From Mesorhizobium sp. WSM3626 (GTDB lineage Bacteria > Pseudomonadota > Alphaproteobacteria > Rhizobiales > Rhizobiaceae), in contig NZ_AZUY01000003.1 in NCBI RefSeq assembly GCF_000513935.1, positions 62,324-126,323 on the forward strand: DNA of 64,000 nt, given 5' to 3'. A program made the position numbers and the translations under genes. The notes below the pieces were generated by a model, which was not told the DNA's origin, did not search any database, and saw nothing but the letters and a program-made list of their open reading frames with translations. Position 1 is the first letter of the stretch. Each line of letters begins with the position of its first letter. Positions 39,110 to 47,375 of the stretch are shown one piece after another.

Positions 39110-40216
39110 TTACACCGCCTGCTCTATGCGCAGCATGTGGTTGTCCCAGACATAGGCCGGTTCCGACCGCGTGCCACCATTGCCCTCGATGATCTCGCCG
39201 GCGCCCGTGGTGGCCATGAAGCCGGCCCGGTCGGGCGCCACGCCGCAGACCTCGACCAGCGCGCTGGAGGAGACGACCCGGCCGCTGCCCGCATCGATCA
39301 CGACCAGCGAATTGCCTTCCGGCGAGGAAACGGCGACGGTACCGGCAACAGGATTGGCGGCGACCGAGCCGATATAGTTGCGGAAACCCGACAGCACGTC
39401 CTGCGGCATGCCGAGCAAAGCCAACTCCTTGCCCCGCGCCGCCCGCCCAACCAGCAGCGGACGATCGGTGCCGGGGCCCCGGTACTGGCAACCGAACCAG
39501 ACGGCGCCCGTCTGGTCGGTATCCATGTGGCGGATCGACAATTGGTGCAGTGCAGCCGGCAATTCATGCTTTTCGATCAGGTCGCCGGTGACGCGGTCGA
39601 CAAGGACATAGGAGGGTTTCATCGTCGCAATGTTAAGCTCGGCGCGGCCATAGTCGGGATGGGTCTCGATGCCGCCATTGGCGACCGCGATCGTCTTGCC
39701 GTCGCCCAGCAGCAGAAGTTCGTGCGGACCCATGCCGTAGGTCGGGAATTCGCCGATGCGACTGAATTTCGCCCGCGCATCGTAGACGCCGACCACGCCG
39801 GCCGCGTTGTCGAAATCGTTCTCGGTGGCGTAGAGCAACGCGCCGTCGGGCGAGAACACGCCGTGACCGAAGAAGTGCCGGCCGGTGATGCTGGCGATGG
39901 TTTGCGGAGCGTCGCGCCCCGTGTGGTCGAAAACGACGGCGAAGGTGCCGGGCTGGCGGGCGAAGACCACCGAACGCTTCGATATGGGATCGAAGGTGAC
40001 GTCATGGCCGCGATCGGGCAAGTCGATCGCATGCAGAAGCTTGCCGGCCTCGGATAGAACGGCAGCGCCAAAACTGCCGTCGCGCTTGACGAAGGCGGTG
40101 GCGAAGACCGCGTCAGCAGCAAGCGTGTTTGCCCAGACGGAGGGCGTCACGGCGGCGGCGAAGCCGATGCCGGCGGCCCTCAAGAAATCGCGGCGGTCGA
40201 TGAGCAATCTCTTCAT
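39110..40216 (-). CDS. DUF1513 exported protein of the iron cluster
   Basis: A 368-residue protein with a twin-arginine signal (RRDFLRAAGIGFAAAV, cleavage near residue 30), so it is probably exported folded by Tat. The rest resembles a seven-bladed beta-propeller: repeated segments such as HDVTFDPISKRSVVFAR, GHGVFSPDGALLYATEND and NSLVVIDAGSGRVVSSS. This matches DUF1513, found beside imelysins and di-heme peroxidase-like proteins. The start ATG 40216 comes two bases after the imelysin stop, so it is the last gene of the iron operon. Biochemical role unknown; binding of metal or haem has not been shown as far as I know. Confidence 0.85.
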   Translation of the reverse strand: MKRLLIDRRDFLRAAGIGFAAAVTPSVWANTLAADAVFATAFVKRDGSFGAAVLSEAGKLLHAIDLPDRGHDVTFDPISKRSVVFARQPGTFAVVFDHTGRDAPQTIASITGRHFFGHGVFSPDGALLYATENDFDNAAGVVGVYDARAKFSRIGEFPTYGMGPHELLLLGDGKTIAVANGGIETHPDYGRAELNIATMKPSYVLVDRVTGDLIEKHELPAALHQLSIRHMDTDQTGAVWFGCQYRGPGTDRPLLVGRAARGKELALLGMPQDVLSGFRNYIGSVAANPVAGTVAVSSPEGNSLVVIDAGSGRVVSSSALVEVCGVAPDRAGFMATTGAGEIIEGNGGTRSEPAYVWDNHMLRIEQAV

Positions 40217-40218
40217 GC

Positions 40219-41298
40219 TCAGTCCCCATCCAGCGACGAGAAGCCGGCGGTCAGGCCGAATTCGGCGGTCAGTCTGGTGCCGATCAAGGTCGACAGGCTG
40301 GAGGTGATCAGGGCGAAATGCTCGAGTTTTTCGCGTAGCGCCGGATCGGCGAGCGCCTTGTCGATCGGGCCCTGGACGGCCTTGGCGGTCGCCACGCCGT
40401 TGAACAGTTGGATGTGGATCGATTCCGCCATCCAATGCGCATCCGGCGGCAGCGCGTCGCCAAGCTTCGACACCTGGAACAGCGCATCGACGCCGGCCAG
40501 ATTTCCAGCCAGCGCTTTGGTGGTGTTTTGTGAACGCCAGTAGATCGCTTGTTTTGGCTTGTCGGCGTTGGGTCCGGCGCCCAGAAAACCCTTCAGGCGC
40601 ACATCGCGGACCATTTCCAGCTCGTTGATGAAGACGCCGACCAGTTCGGTGACCGCCTCGTTGCCATCACGATAGAGCGCATTTTGCGGCCCCGGATTGG
40701 CCCAGAGTGCGGCGAAACCGTCCGGTTTGTTCCAGGCCACACTGACGTCGGCGGCGATGATTTCGATGTTGCCGGCAACGGCCGCACCATAGGCGCAGCG
40801 ATAGGGTTCGTCCTTGCCCGTCAAGACATCGGCGCCGTCGCCGTGAAGCACGAATTCCAGCGCGCCGAGTCCCTGCGTGGCAACGCTCTTGCCGGCAAGC
40901 TGGACAGGGTCGGTGGCGGCTGGATCCTTGTCCGACAACGCCGCCTGCACCTGTTTCAGGCCGATGCTCTTGCGGTCCGGCCAGAACAGCATCCGCTCCA
41001 GCCTGTTGTTCTCCTTGATCGGCCCAAAACCGATGATCTCGGCCGATGACCAGGCATGGATGGTGGCCGAAAATTCGGCCCGCGCCGCATCAAGCTCCCC
41101 TTGCGACGGCGCCTCGCAGAGCTTGTGCATCGCTTTCACGAGGCCTTCCGTATGCTGGTGCAGGTCCTCATAGGCCGGTCGGATAAAGCCGTCGATCGCG
41201 CGCTGGATGACGTCAGAGGCTTTCACCGCGGCCGATGCGGGCAAGGCCCCCAGCAGGGTCAATGGGAGAAGGAGGACCAGCGCGAAACGCTTCGGCAT
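40219..41298 (-). CDS. Imelysin-family protein (second copy)
   Basis: A 359-residue periplasmic protein. The signal peptide (about 1-23) ends in ALPASA-AV. The imelysin (peptidase M75) domain follows, with FIRPAYEDLHQHTEGLVKAM and the segment GLGALEFVLHGDG. The imelysin GxHxxE motif is altered here to GALEF, so the metal site differs from the copy at 43728-45017. Imelysins are found with iron uptake genes and are regulated by iron in several bacteria. The start ATG 41298 overlaps the upstream DHOR stop by one base (TGATG). Confidence 0.88.
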   Translation of the reverse strand: MPKRFALVLLLPLTLLGALPASAAVKASDVIQRAIDGFIRPAYEDLHQHTEGLVKAMHKLCEAPSQGELDAARAEFSATIHAWSSAEIIGFGPIKENNRLERMLFWPDRKSIGLKQVQAALSDKDPAATDPVQLAGKSVATQGLGALEFVLHGDGADVLTGKDEPYRCAYGAAVAGNIEIIAADVSVAWNKPDGFAALWANPGPQNALYRDGNEAVTELVGVFINELEMVRDVRLKGFLGAGPNADKPKQAIYWRSQNTTKALAGNLAGVDALFQVSKLGDALPPDAHWMAESIHIQLFNGVATAKAVQGPIDKALADPALREKLEHFALITSSLSTLIGTRLTAEFGLTAGFSSLDGD

Positions 41299-42899
41299 CA
41301 AAGTGACTCCAGGAATTTGACCAATGCATCGCGCTCGGTGGCGCCGGTGGCGGCAAAGCGGTCGCGCGCCTTCTGCGCCTCGCCACCATGCCACAGGATA
41401 GCCTCGACCAAAGAGCGCGCACGGCCATCGTGCAGATAGAAGGAATTGCCGTTGACCGTTTCGGTGAGGCCGATGCCCCATAGCGACGGGGTGCGCCACT
41501 CATTGCCGGTCGCCTCGCCCACAGCCTGGCCATCGGCAAGATCCGGCCCCATGTCGTGCAGCAGGAAATCGGAATAAGGCCAGATCAACTGGAACGCCTG
41601 CGCCTTGTCAGGCGCATCGCGACGGGTGACGAATTTCGGCGTGTGACAGGCGACGCAGCCGATTTCGTAGAAGACCTTCTTGCCGGCGAGCACATCAGGC
41701 GAAGCGAGGCCGCGCCGCGCCGGCACAGCCAGGTTCTGTGAATAGAAGGTGACGAGATCCATTACCGGCGCCGGCGCCTCGGCCGGGCCGAGGCGCGCCC
41801 GCACGCCGTTTGGCATTGCGAGGCATTTTTCCTGCGCGGCGGTGCAATCACCCCAGTGTTTCGGCTCTTCCGGCGTCGAGATGCCGATATCGCCGGCAAA
41901 GGCATCCGCGGCCTGCTGGCGGATCGACGCCGCCTGCGCCTTCCAGCCGAAACGGCCAAGCGTCACCTCGCCGCTCAGGTCATCACGCACGATGTTCGGC
42001 TTGCCGGAGATGCCATCGCCGTCCCTGTCGTCCGGGTCGGCATGGGCCAGGATGTCGGCCGGCGCAATCTGTTCGATCAGGCCAAGGCCGATCATCGGCG
42101 GCGTCAGGCGCGGCGACAGCGTGGTGCGCGGATCGAGCGGCCCATAGGCAAGATCGTCGACCGCGTAGGTGGGTTTGCGCAGGGAAATGACCGTGCCGTC
42201 CGTCAGTTCCACCTTACGTTCCTGATAATCGACACGCATCCTGCCTTCACCCTTGAGGCCAGGGACGGCCAGTTCCTGCAACTGCGTGCCATAGACCGGG
42301 TCCGGGGGAGTGAGCAGCCTGTGGTCGGCGAGCGCCGCCTTCTCTTCCGCGCTCCTTGCGTCACGCGCCAGCCGCAGGAACATCGAGGTGGTGCCGGCAT
42401 CGCCTTGCGGCGGTCGGCCGCGGCCATCCTTCAGATGGCAGTTCTGGCAGGCGCGTTCGTTGAACAGGGGCCCAAGCCCATCCGAGGCCTGCGTCGAGGA
42501 TGGCGACGACACCCAGTTCTTGCGGAAAAGCGCGTTGCCGAGCTTGAAGGTGCCTTCCTCCTCGAAGCCGATGTTGGCCGAGGATTGCGAGAAGGAATCA
42601 CGGCTGACGTCCTTCCGCGAGGTGCCGGCGCCACCTTGCATCAGTTCGAAAGGCTCGGGTTTGGAGAAATCCGCGGTCGGCCTGCTGACGGCGGTGACGC
42701 GCGCCTGATCCTTGGCATTGAGATCGGTGCGCGTGGTGGCGAGGCCGGCGGGTTGAAGGTCTCCGGCGATCGAGGAGGATGTCAGCGCCAGCACGAGAAT
42801 AAGGCCGCGCCGACCAGCCGGTATGGCTGGCGTTTTCCGAAGGCGCAGCGGACCCTTGGCCCGCCGCAAGCGGCGCAGGACGTCTAAGAGGCGCCGCAT
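41298..42899 (-). CDS. Di-heme oxidoreductase (DHOR/MauG-like cytochrome c peroxidase type)
   Basis: A 533-residue protein with two haem c sites, CQNCH near residue 152 and CVACH near residue 416. A calcium-like loop DPDDRDGDGISG lies near residue 290. It matches the family once called putative thiol oxidoreductase with two cytochrome c haem sites. The N-terminus has a long basic stretch, then LILVLALTSSSIAG, so it is exported to the periplasm where haem c is attached. No other start is available. It follows bfr by 12 bases and is coupled to the second imelysin. A role in periplasmic iron oxidation or reduction is inference. Confidence 0.9.
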   Translation of the reverse strand: MRRLLDVLRRLRRAKGPLRLRKTPAIPAGRRGLILVLALTSSSIAGDLQPAGLATTRTDLNAKDQARVTAVSRPTADFSKPEPFELMQGGAGTSRKDVSRDSFSQSSANIGFEEEGTFKLGNALFRKNWVSSPSSTQASDGLGPLFNERACQNCHLKDGRGRPPQGDAGTTSMFLRLARDARSAEEKAALADHRLLTPPDPVYGTQLQELAVPGLKGEGRMRVDYQERKVELTDGTVISLRKPTYAVDDLAYGPLDPRTTLSPRLTPPMIGLGLIEQIAPADILAHADPDDRDGDGISGKPNIVRDDLSGEVTLGRFGWKAQAASIRQQAADAFAGDIGISTPEEPKHWGDCTAAQEKCLAMPNGVRARLGPAEAPAPVMDLVTFYSQNLAVPARRGLASPDVLAGKKVFYEIGCVACHTPKFVTRRDAPDKAQAFQLIWPYSDFLLHDMGPDLADGQAVGEATGNEWRTPSLWGIGLTETVNGNSFYLHDGRARSLVEAILWHGGEAQKARDRFAATGATERDALVKFLESL

Positions 42900-42911
42900 T
42901 CCCGCATATCC

Positions 42912-43397
42912 TTAGTCCGCCTCGTCCGCCGATGCGGCGTTGAGCTGGCCGTACTTCTCCTCGCCGATCGAGGCCAGGAGGTCGAGCTGCGTCTCGAGGA
43001 AGTCGATGTGGCCTTCCTCGTCGGTCAGCAGTTCCTCGAACAGTTTCATCGATACGTAGTCGCCCGCTTCATCGCAGATTTCGCGCGAGCGCTTGTAGGC
43101 AGTGCGCGCGTCATATTCACCGGCAAGATCGGATTCGAGCACTTCCTTGACGTTCTGGCCGATGCGCAGCGGCGCCACGGACTGCAGGTTGGGATGGCCT
43201 TCAAGGAAGATGATGCGGGCCACGAGCTTGTCGGCGTGGTGCATCTCCTCGATCGATTCCGCACGCTCCTTCTTGGCCAGCTTGGCGTATCCCCAATCCT
43301 CGAGCAGACGGAAATGCACCCAATATTGGTTGACGGCGCCGAGTTCCAGAAAAAGAGCCTCGTTAAGCCGCTCGATGACCTGTGGTTCGCCTTTCAT
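42912..43397 (-). CDS. bfr: Bacterioferritin
   Basis: A 161-residue haem-containing ferritin. The haem ligand Met52 is in [15 protein letters not shown]. The ferroxidase ligands are present: Glu18 ([11 protein letters not shown]), Glu51/His54, Glu94 and the later EExxH in [11 protein letters not shown]. Bfr stores iron as a mineral core in a 24-mer cytoplasmic shell. The start ATG 43397 overlaps the end of bfd by 35 bases. It is the third gene of the minus-strand iron operon. Confidence 0.96.
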   Translation of the reverse strand: MKGEPQVIERLNEALFLELGAVNQYWVHFRLLEDWGYAKLAKKERAESIEEMHHADKLVARIIFLEGHPNLQSVAPLRIGQNVKEVLESDLAGEYDARTAYKRSREICDEAGDYVSMKLFEELLTDEEGHIDFLETQLDLLASIGEEKYGQLNAASADEAD

Positions 43398-43674
43398 GGG
43401 TTCTGCTCCCGTATTGGACGCGCAGGTCTCTGACGCGATCCAGATGTGAAACGATGTCCACGCCGCTCGCCTGCGAGCGGACGTGGTAGTTCTCGGTGAC
43501 CCGAATGATCGTTTCGACCACATTTGGGAAGCAGCCGCAACACCGACCCCGTTTGTGCATGGCGTGATAGACTTTTGCCGGCACGATGAGTTGCCAGGGA
43601 TCCTGATCCAGCAGGCCGATGATCGTCTGCTCGATCTCCTTCTCGGTGATGATGTTGCAATGGCAGATCAGCAT
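43363..43674 (-). CDS. bfd: Bacterioferritin-associated ferredoxin
   Basis: A 103-residue protein with the Bfd [2Fe-2S] pattern: [10 protein letters not shown] at the start (CxC) and [10 protein letters not shown] at about 43-52. Bfd delivers electrons to bacterioferritin to release iron. It is longer than the 64-residue E. coli Bfd; the extra C-terminal part overlaps the bfr start, and the last 25 residues look unstructured. The real translation end is set by the first stop at 43363. It lies between the imelysin and bfr. Confidence 0.9.
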   Translation of the reverse strand: MLICHCNIITEKEIEQTIIGLLDQDPWQLIVPAKVYHAMHKRGRCCGCFPNVVETIIRVTENYHVRSQASGVDIVSHLDRVRDLRVQYGSRTHERRTTGHRAA

Positions 43675-43691
43675 TTCGTCGCTCTGGCTGA

Positions 43692-43710
43692 CGGCGCCGG
43701 TGCGGCGCCG
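43692..43710 (-). promoter_or_regulatory. G+C-rich hairpin between imelysin and bfd
   Basis: CGGCGCCG (43692-43699), a 3-base loop, then the same self-complementary octamer (43703-43710). It is 17 bases after the imelysin stop. No T run follows on the minus strand. It might set different mRNA levels for imelysin and bfd-bfr. Confidence 0.45.
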
Positions 43711-43727
43711 TTTGGCTTGGGGTAAGC

Positions 43728-45017
43728 CTACTTGAACACCTTGTCGGGTGCGTCGAGGCTGTCGGAACCTTCGAAGGCAATGGCGTTCAACTTCAACGAA
43801 CCGACCGCGCGCTCGATCGACTTGGTCTGGTCGATCAACGCGTCGATAGCCGCCTGAACGGTGGCATTGCCCGCCGTATTGCCTTCGGCGATCTGCTGGT
43901 CATAGGCCTCGCCGGCCTCGGCGCGCGCCTTGATCGCCTCCATCCTGGCGACGGTGACATCGAGTTTATCAGACAATTCCTTGTCGATCGCCCGATCGGC
44001 GACCTTGACCATATCGGACACCGAGGGACCTGAAACGACGGTGCCATCAAGCCTGGTATAGCTGGCGTGGTAAGCAGCGCGGATGCCGACCGCATCATAG
44101 AGATGCGAATTGTAGGTGTTGTCGGAGAAGCAGTCCTGCTCCTCTTCGGGATCGTGCAGCAGCAGGCCGAGCTTCATGCGTTCGCCCGCCAGTTCGCCGT
44201 AGGAGAGCGAGCCCATGCCCGTGAAGATGACCGAAATGGCGGTGTTCGGCTCGCCATCGAGCAGGTTCTTGCGCGCGGCGCCGTCTTCCTTCCAGTCGTC
44301 GACCATCTTCTGCAGGTCGGAGACCAGGAGGCCAGTCGCCGACTTCAGGTACTCTGCGCGGCGGTCGCAATTGCCGCCGGTGCAGTTCTTGAGATCGTAG
44401 TCTGTGTAGGGGCGCTCGCCGGCGCCCGGACCGGTGCCGTGCAGGTCTTGGCCCCAGAGCAGGAATTCGATCGCGTGATAGCCGGTGGCGACATTGGCTT
44501 CGACGCCGCCGGCCTGCTGCAGCGTGCCGGACAGGAATTCCGGCGAAAGCTTCGACGCATCGACCTTCTTGCCGTTGATCTCGATCTCCTTGTTGGCGAT
44601 CACATTGGCGGTATAGAGCGAATTCGCATCGGACTCGGTGCCGTAGCTCTTGGCGACATAGTCGATCAGGCCTTCGTCCAGCGGCCAGGAATTCACCTCA
44701 CCTTCCCAGTCATCGACAATCTTGTTGCCGAAGCGGTAGACCTCGGTCTGCTGGTAGGGCACGCGCGCCGCCTTCCAGGCGTCGCGGGCAGCATGGAGCG
44801 TTTCCGCCGACGGGTTGGCAAGCAGTGCGTCAACCGCCTTGTCGAGCGCCTGCGCCGTGGTCAGCGAATCCTCATATTTGGCAAGCCCGATATCCGCGTA
44901 AGTCTTGATGACCGCCTTCGCGTCGGTTTCCGCCCTGGCAGGCAGCACGAATACCGCTGCCGTCAGCAGCGCCGTGGCGCCGATCGCCGCCAGCCTGCCG
45001 CCATATCGTGCTGTCAT
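43728..45017 (-). CDS. Imelysin-family iron-regulated protein (first copy)
   Basis: A 429-residue periplasmic imelysin/M75 protein. The signal peptide (about 1-28) ends VLPARA-ET. The GxHxxE motif is intact in GYHAIEFLLWGQDLHGTGPG near residue 175, as in insulin-cleaving membrane protease/IrpA-like proteins; it is thought to be a metal site. The start ATG 45017 has GGAGAG seven bases upstream. It heads a six-gene minus-strand operon: imelysin, bfd, bfr, DHOR, imelysin 2, DUF1513. An ICE-like palindrome lies 252 bases upstream of the start. Confidence 0.9.
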   Translation of the reverse strand: MTARYGGRLAAIGATALLTAAVFVLPARAETDAKAVIKTYADIGLAKYEDSLTTAQALDKAVDALLANPSAETLHAARDAWKAARVPYQQTEVYRFGNKIVDDWEGEVNSWPLDEGLIDYVAKSYGTESDANSLYTANVIANKEIEINGKKVDASKLSPEFLSGTLQQAGGVEANVATGYHAIEFLLWGQDLHGTGPGAGERPYTDYDLKNCTGGNCDRRAEYLKSATGLLVSDLQKMVDDWKEDGAARKNLLDGEPNTAISVIFTGMGSLSYGELAGERMKLGLLLHDPEEEQDCFSDNTYNSHLYDAVGIRAAYHASYTRLDGTVVSGPSVSDMVKVADRAIDKELSDKLDVTVARMEAIKARAEAGEAYDQQIAEGNTAGNATVQAAIDALIDQTKSIERAVGSLKLNAIAFEGSDSLDAPDKVFK

Positions 45018-45207
45018 TATCGCTCTCCAGTTCCTCGGAAATTTTCTAAGCGGCGCGCGCGCCAACCCGCGCCAGGCCACATTCATGCCATTGGGCGCAA
45101 GACATGCCGCGTGATCGCGCGGCTCGGGGAAGACAGACACCAAAATGCCTCCAATCGAACGGGTTCAAGGCCCAGACATCAAAGGGATGCGCCAATGCGC
45201 GAGCCTC

Positions 45208-45236
45208 CTTAAAGCTTCGAGTCCGATGAAAGTCAA
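45208..45236 (-). promoter_or_regulatory. Candidate promoter of the imelysin-bfd-bfr operon
   Basis: On the minus strand: TTGACT (45236-45231), 17 bases, TTTAAG (45213-45208). This gives a leader of about 185 bases. An alternative start uses TTGACT at 45300-45295 with a poor -10 (TTCTAA, 45277-45272) inside the ICE palindrome. Confidence 0.4.
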
Positions 45237-45268
45237 TGGGAATTGCTGGAAAACCCAATCGAAACAAT

Positions 45269-45289
45269 AGTTTAGAATTATTCTAAACT
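45269..45289. promoter_or_regulatory. ICE-like (Irr-binding) palindrome
   Basis: A perfect palindrome of two 10-base arms around one T. The core is TTTAGAA-N3-TTCTAAA, which matches the iron control element bound by Irr in rhizobia. It is 252 bases before the imelysin start and 158 bases before the flavoprotein start, and could control either. irr itself is in this window at 9672-10121. Confidence 0.8.
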
Positions 45290-45447
45290 GCAATAGTCAA
45301 CTTTATGCGCCGTTGCGCGGGCATTTGCACCGAACTGTACGATTGACAGCCGCCGTCCCGGGTGCGACCCGCAAACCCTCCCTTGCGGCGGGGTCAGACA
45401 ATTGCCACTTGGCGAGACGTCCTAGAATCGAGCGGGATCGGAATGCG

Positions 45448-46701
45448 ATGAAGAACGGCGTGGTCATTGTCGGTGCGGGTCATGCAGGCGTGCAGGCGGC
45501 CGCCAGTCTGCGCGAGGATGGCTATGACGGGCCGGTGATCCTGGTCGGCGACGAGAACGAACTGCCCTACCACAAGCCGCCGCTGTCGAAGACCTTCATC
45601 AAGGATGCCGGAGCCAAGCCTCAACCGCTTCGGGGCGAGACGTTCTACACCGGCAGCGCCATCGATTACCGACCCGGGATCCGGATCGAGCGCATCGATG
45701 CCGGCCGCCACAATCTCGACATTGCCGGCGGCGGCGCACTTGCCTTCGACCATCTGATCCTGGCGACCGGATCGCGCCCGCGCGCCCTGCCGCTGCCCGG
45801 CGCGGATCTGTCCGGCGTGGTGTCGCTGCGCTCGCTGGCCGATGCGCGGCTGATCCGGGAGCTGAGCGCGCAGAGCGAAGACGTCGTTATCCTCGGCGGC
45901 GGCTTCATCGGGCTGGAGATCGCCGCGACGCTGGGGGCGGCCGGCCGCACCGTGACGGTCGTCGAATCCGTCGACCGGCTGCTCGGCCGCGCCGTGGCGC
46001 CGGTGGTGGCGAGCCATGTCCGGCAAAGGCTGGAAGCGACAGGCGTGCGCATCCTCACCGGAACCTCGATTTCAAGGATCGAAGGCGAAAACGGCCATGT
46101 CACGGCCGCGATCACCTCGTCAGGCGAAAGGCTGCCGGCGCGCATGGTCGTGGTCGGCATCGGTGCCGTGCCGAATGTCGAACTGGCGCAAGCCGCGGGT
46201 CTTGCTGTCGCCAACGGCATCCGCGTCGATCACCAGATGCGCAGCTCGGTGCCGGAGATTCTGGCCATCGGCGACGCCGCCTCCTACCGGCACTGGTTCA
46301 CCGGCGGCGAGGTGCGGCTGGAATCGGTGCAGAACGCCACCGACCAGGCGCGGCTTGCCGCCCGGACAATTACCGGTCACACCGACGCCTACTCGGCGGT
46401 GCCATGGTTCTGGTCCGACATTGGCGACATGAAATTGCAGATGGTCGGCCTGACCGCCGGCGGAGACAGCCATGTCGTGCTGGGCGACCTGCCCGACAAC
46501 AAATTCTCGATCTACCACTATGCCGGCGACCGGCTGCTCGGCATCGAATCCGTCAACCGCCCTGGCGACCACATGCTTGGCCGCAAGATGCTCGGCGTCG
46601 GTTTTTCGCCGACACCGCAAATGGTGGCCACAGGCCCGGACGGGCTGAAGGCGGCGTTGGCCACATTCCAGCAGGACGAACCTGCCCGAGTTGCGGGCTG
46701 A
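45448..46701 (+). CDS. FAD-dependent ferredoxin reductase-like oxidoreductase
   Basis: A 417-residue flavoprotein of the putidaredoxin/rhodocoxin reductase type. The FAD-binding VVIVGAGHAGVQAAASLRE is at about residues 5-23 and the NAD(P)-binding VVILGGGFIGLEIAATLG near residue 148. LAIGDAASY lies near residue 272, and the C-terminal reductase domain includes PWFWSDIGDMKLQMVG. Such enzymes pass electrons from NAD(P)H to a small ferredoxin. The start ATG 45448 (MKNGVVIVGAGHAG) is chosen. No cytochrome P450 or classical 2Fe-2S ferredoxin gene is next to it; the nearest ferredoxin is bfd in the divergent iron operon. Confidence 0.9.
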   Translation: MKNGVVIVGAGHAGVQAAASLREDGYDGPVILVGDENELPYHKPPLSKTFIKDAGAKPQPLRGETFYTGSAIDYRPGIRIERIDAGRHNLDIAGGGALAFDHLILATGSRPRALPLPGADLSGVVSLRSLADARLIRELSAQSEDVVILGGGFIGLEIAATLGAAGRTVTVVESVDRLLGRAVAPVVASHVRQRLEATGVRILTGTSISRIEGENGHVTAAITSSGERLPARMVVVGIGAVPNVELAQAAGLAVANGIRVDHQMRSSVPEILAIGDAASYRHWFTGGEVRLESVQNATDQARLAARTITGHTDAYSAVPWFWSDIGDMKLQMVGLTAGGDSHVVLGDLPDNKFSIYHYAGDRLLGIESVNRPGDHMLGRKMLGVGFSPTPQMVATGPDGLKAALATFQQDEPARVAG

Positions 46702-46744
46702 AGAGCCCCGGGACCTTGGCAAAAAGGCTCGATGGACTTATTAT

Positions 46745-46757
46745 ATATTGATAATAT
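46745..46757. promoter_or_regulatory. A+T-rich inverted repeat before parD, candidate operator/-10
   Basis: ATATT-GAT-AATAT, a 13-base inverted repeat 26 bases before the antitoxin start, in a strongly A+T-rich spot (46738-46765). It may overlap the promoter of the toxin-antitoxin pair. Confidence 0.45.
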
Positions 46758-46783
46758 CGGATAAAAATGGGAGGCGTTTTCCA

Positions 46784-47041
46784 ATGCCCGCGAGCTACAG
46801 CATCGGACCTCGCTACGAAACATTCGTGCGCGAATTGGTTGAAAGCGGCCGCTATGCCAGCGCCAGCGAAGTGGTGCGTGATAGCCTGCGCCTGTTGGAG
46901 GAACGCGAAGAACAGCGACAGGCGAAACTTGCCGCACTGCGTGAGGACATCCGTAAGGGTGTAGAAAGCGGACCAGGCATTCCGGCCGACAGCGTTTTTG
47001 ACCGGCTGGAGAAAAAATACGGCGGTGGAAGTCGCAAATAA
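46784..47041 (+). CDS. ParD-family antitoxin
   Basis: An 85-residue antitoxin of the ParD/CC2985 type. The N-terminal ribbon-helix-helix includes YSIGPRYETFVRELVESGRYASASEVVRDSLRLLEERE. The C-terminal tail binds the toxin. The start ATG 46784 follows GAGGCG. It overlaps the next gene by one base (TAATG). It probably represses its own promoter through the inverted repeat at 46745-46757. Confidence 0.88.
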   Translation: MPASYSIGPRYETFVRELVESGRYASASEVVRDSLRLLEEREEQRQAKLAALREDIRKGVESGPGIPADSVFDRLEKKYGGGSRK

Positions 47042-47352
47042 TGACGCTCAGTTTTGCGCCTGCAGCAGTGCAGGACATCGAGGAGATCGGCGATTACATC
47101 CATGCTGAAAATCCGGCCGCCGCTCACCGTTTTATAACGGCGCTTCGGGGACGATGTGGCCGCATAGCCGATGCGCCACGAGGCGGCGCACCTTGTTCCG
47201 AGCTTTGGCCTGGTCTGCGCTCCGTCGCGTTCCAAAAATACGTGATCTTCTACATCGCCCAGGAAAACGACGTGCGCGTCGAGCGTATTTTGCACGGCGC
47301 GCGCGATATTGAGGGCATTTTCGACGAAGAGAAGATGCCCAGGGGCATGTGA
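47041..47352 (+). CDS. ParE-family toxin
   Basis: A 103-residue RelE/ParE-fold toxin: LSFAPAAVQDIEEIGDYI at the start, GLRSVAFQKYVIFYIAQEN in the core, and VRVERILHGARDIEGIF at the end, a typical ParE C-terminus. ParE toxins poison DNA gyrase. It is translationally coupled to the ParD antitoxin. It ends 24 bases before the convergent gabT. It is more different from the toxin at 19771-20064 than two recent copies would be. Confidence 0.87.
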   Translation: MTLSFAPAAVQDIEEIGDYIHAENPAAAHRFITALRGRCGRIADAPRGGAPCSELWPGLRSVAFQKYVIFYIAQENDVRVERILHGARDIEGIFDEEKMPRGM

Positions 47353-47375
47353 GTCGGAACGCTCGTCCTTGCCGA

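Larger units (their letters stand above)
45018..45447. other. 430-base divergent intergenic region with iron control elements
   Basis: This region separates the imelysin operon (minus) from the flavoprotein gene (plus). It holds an ICE-like palindrome at 45269-45289 and a candidate minus-strand promoter at 45208-45236. A TTGACT at 45300-45295 (minus) overlaps the ICE flank. TTGACA at 45343-45348 (plus) lacks a clear -10. No gene is supported in it. Confidence 0.6.
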
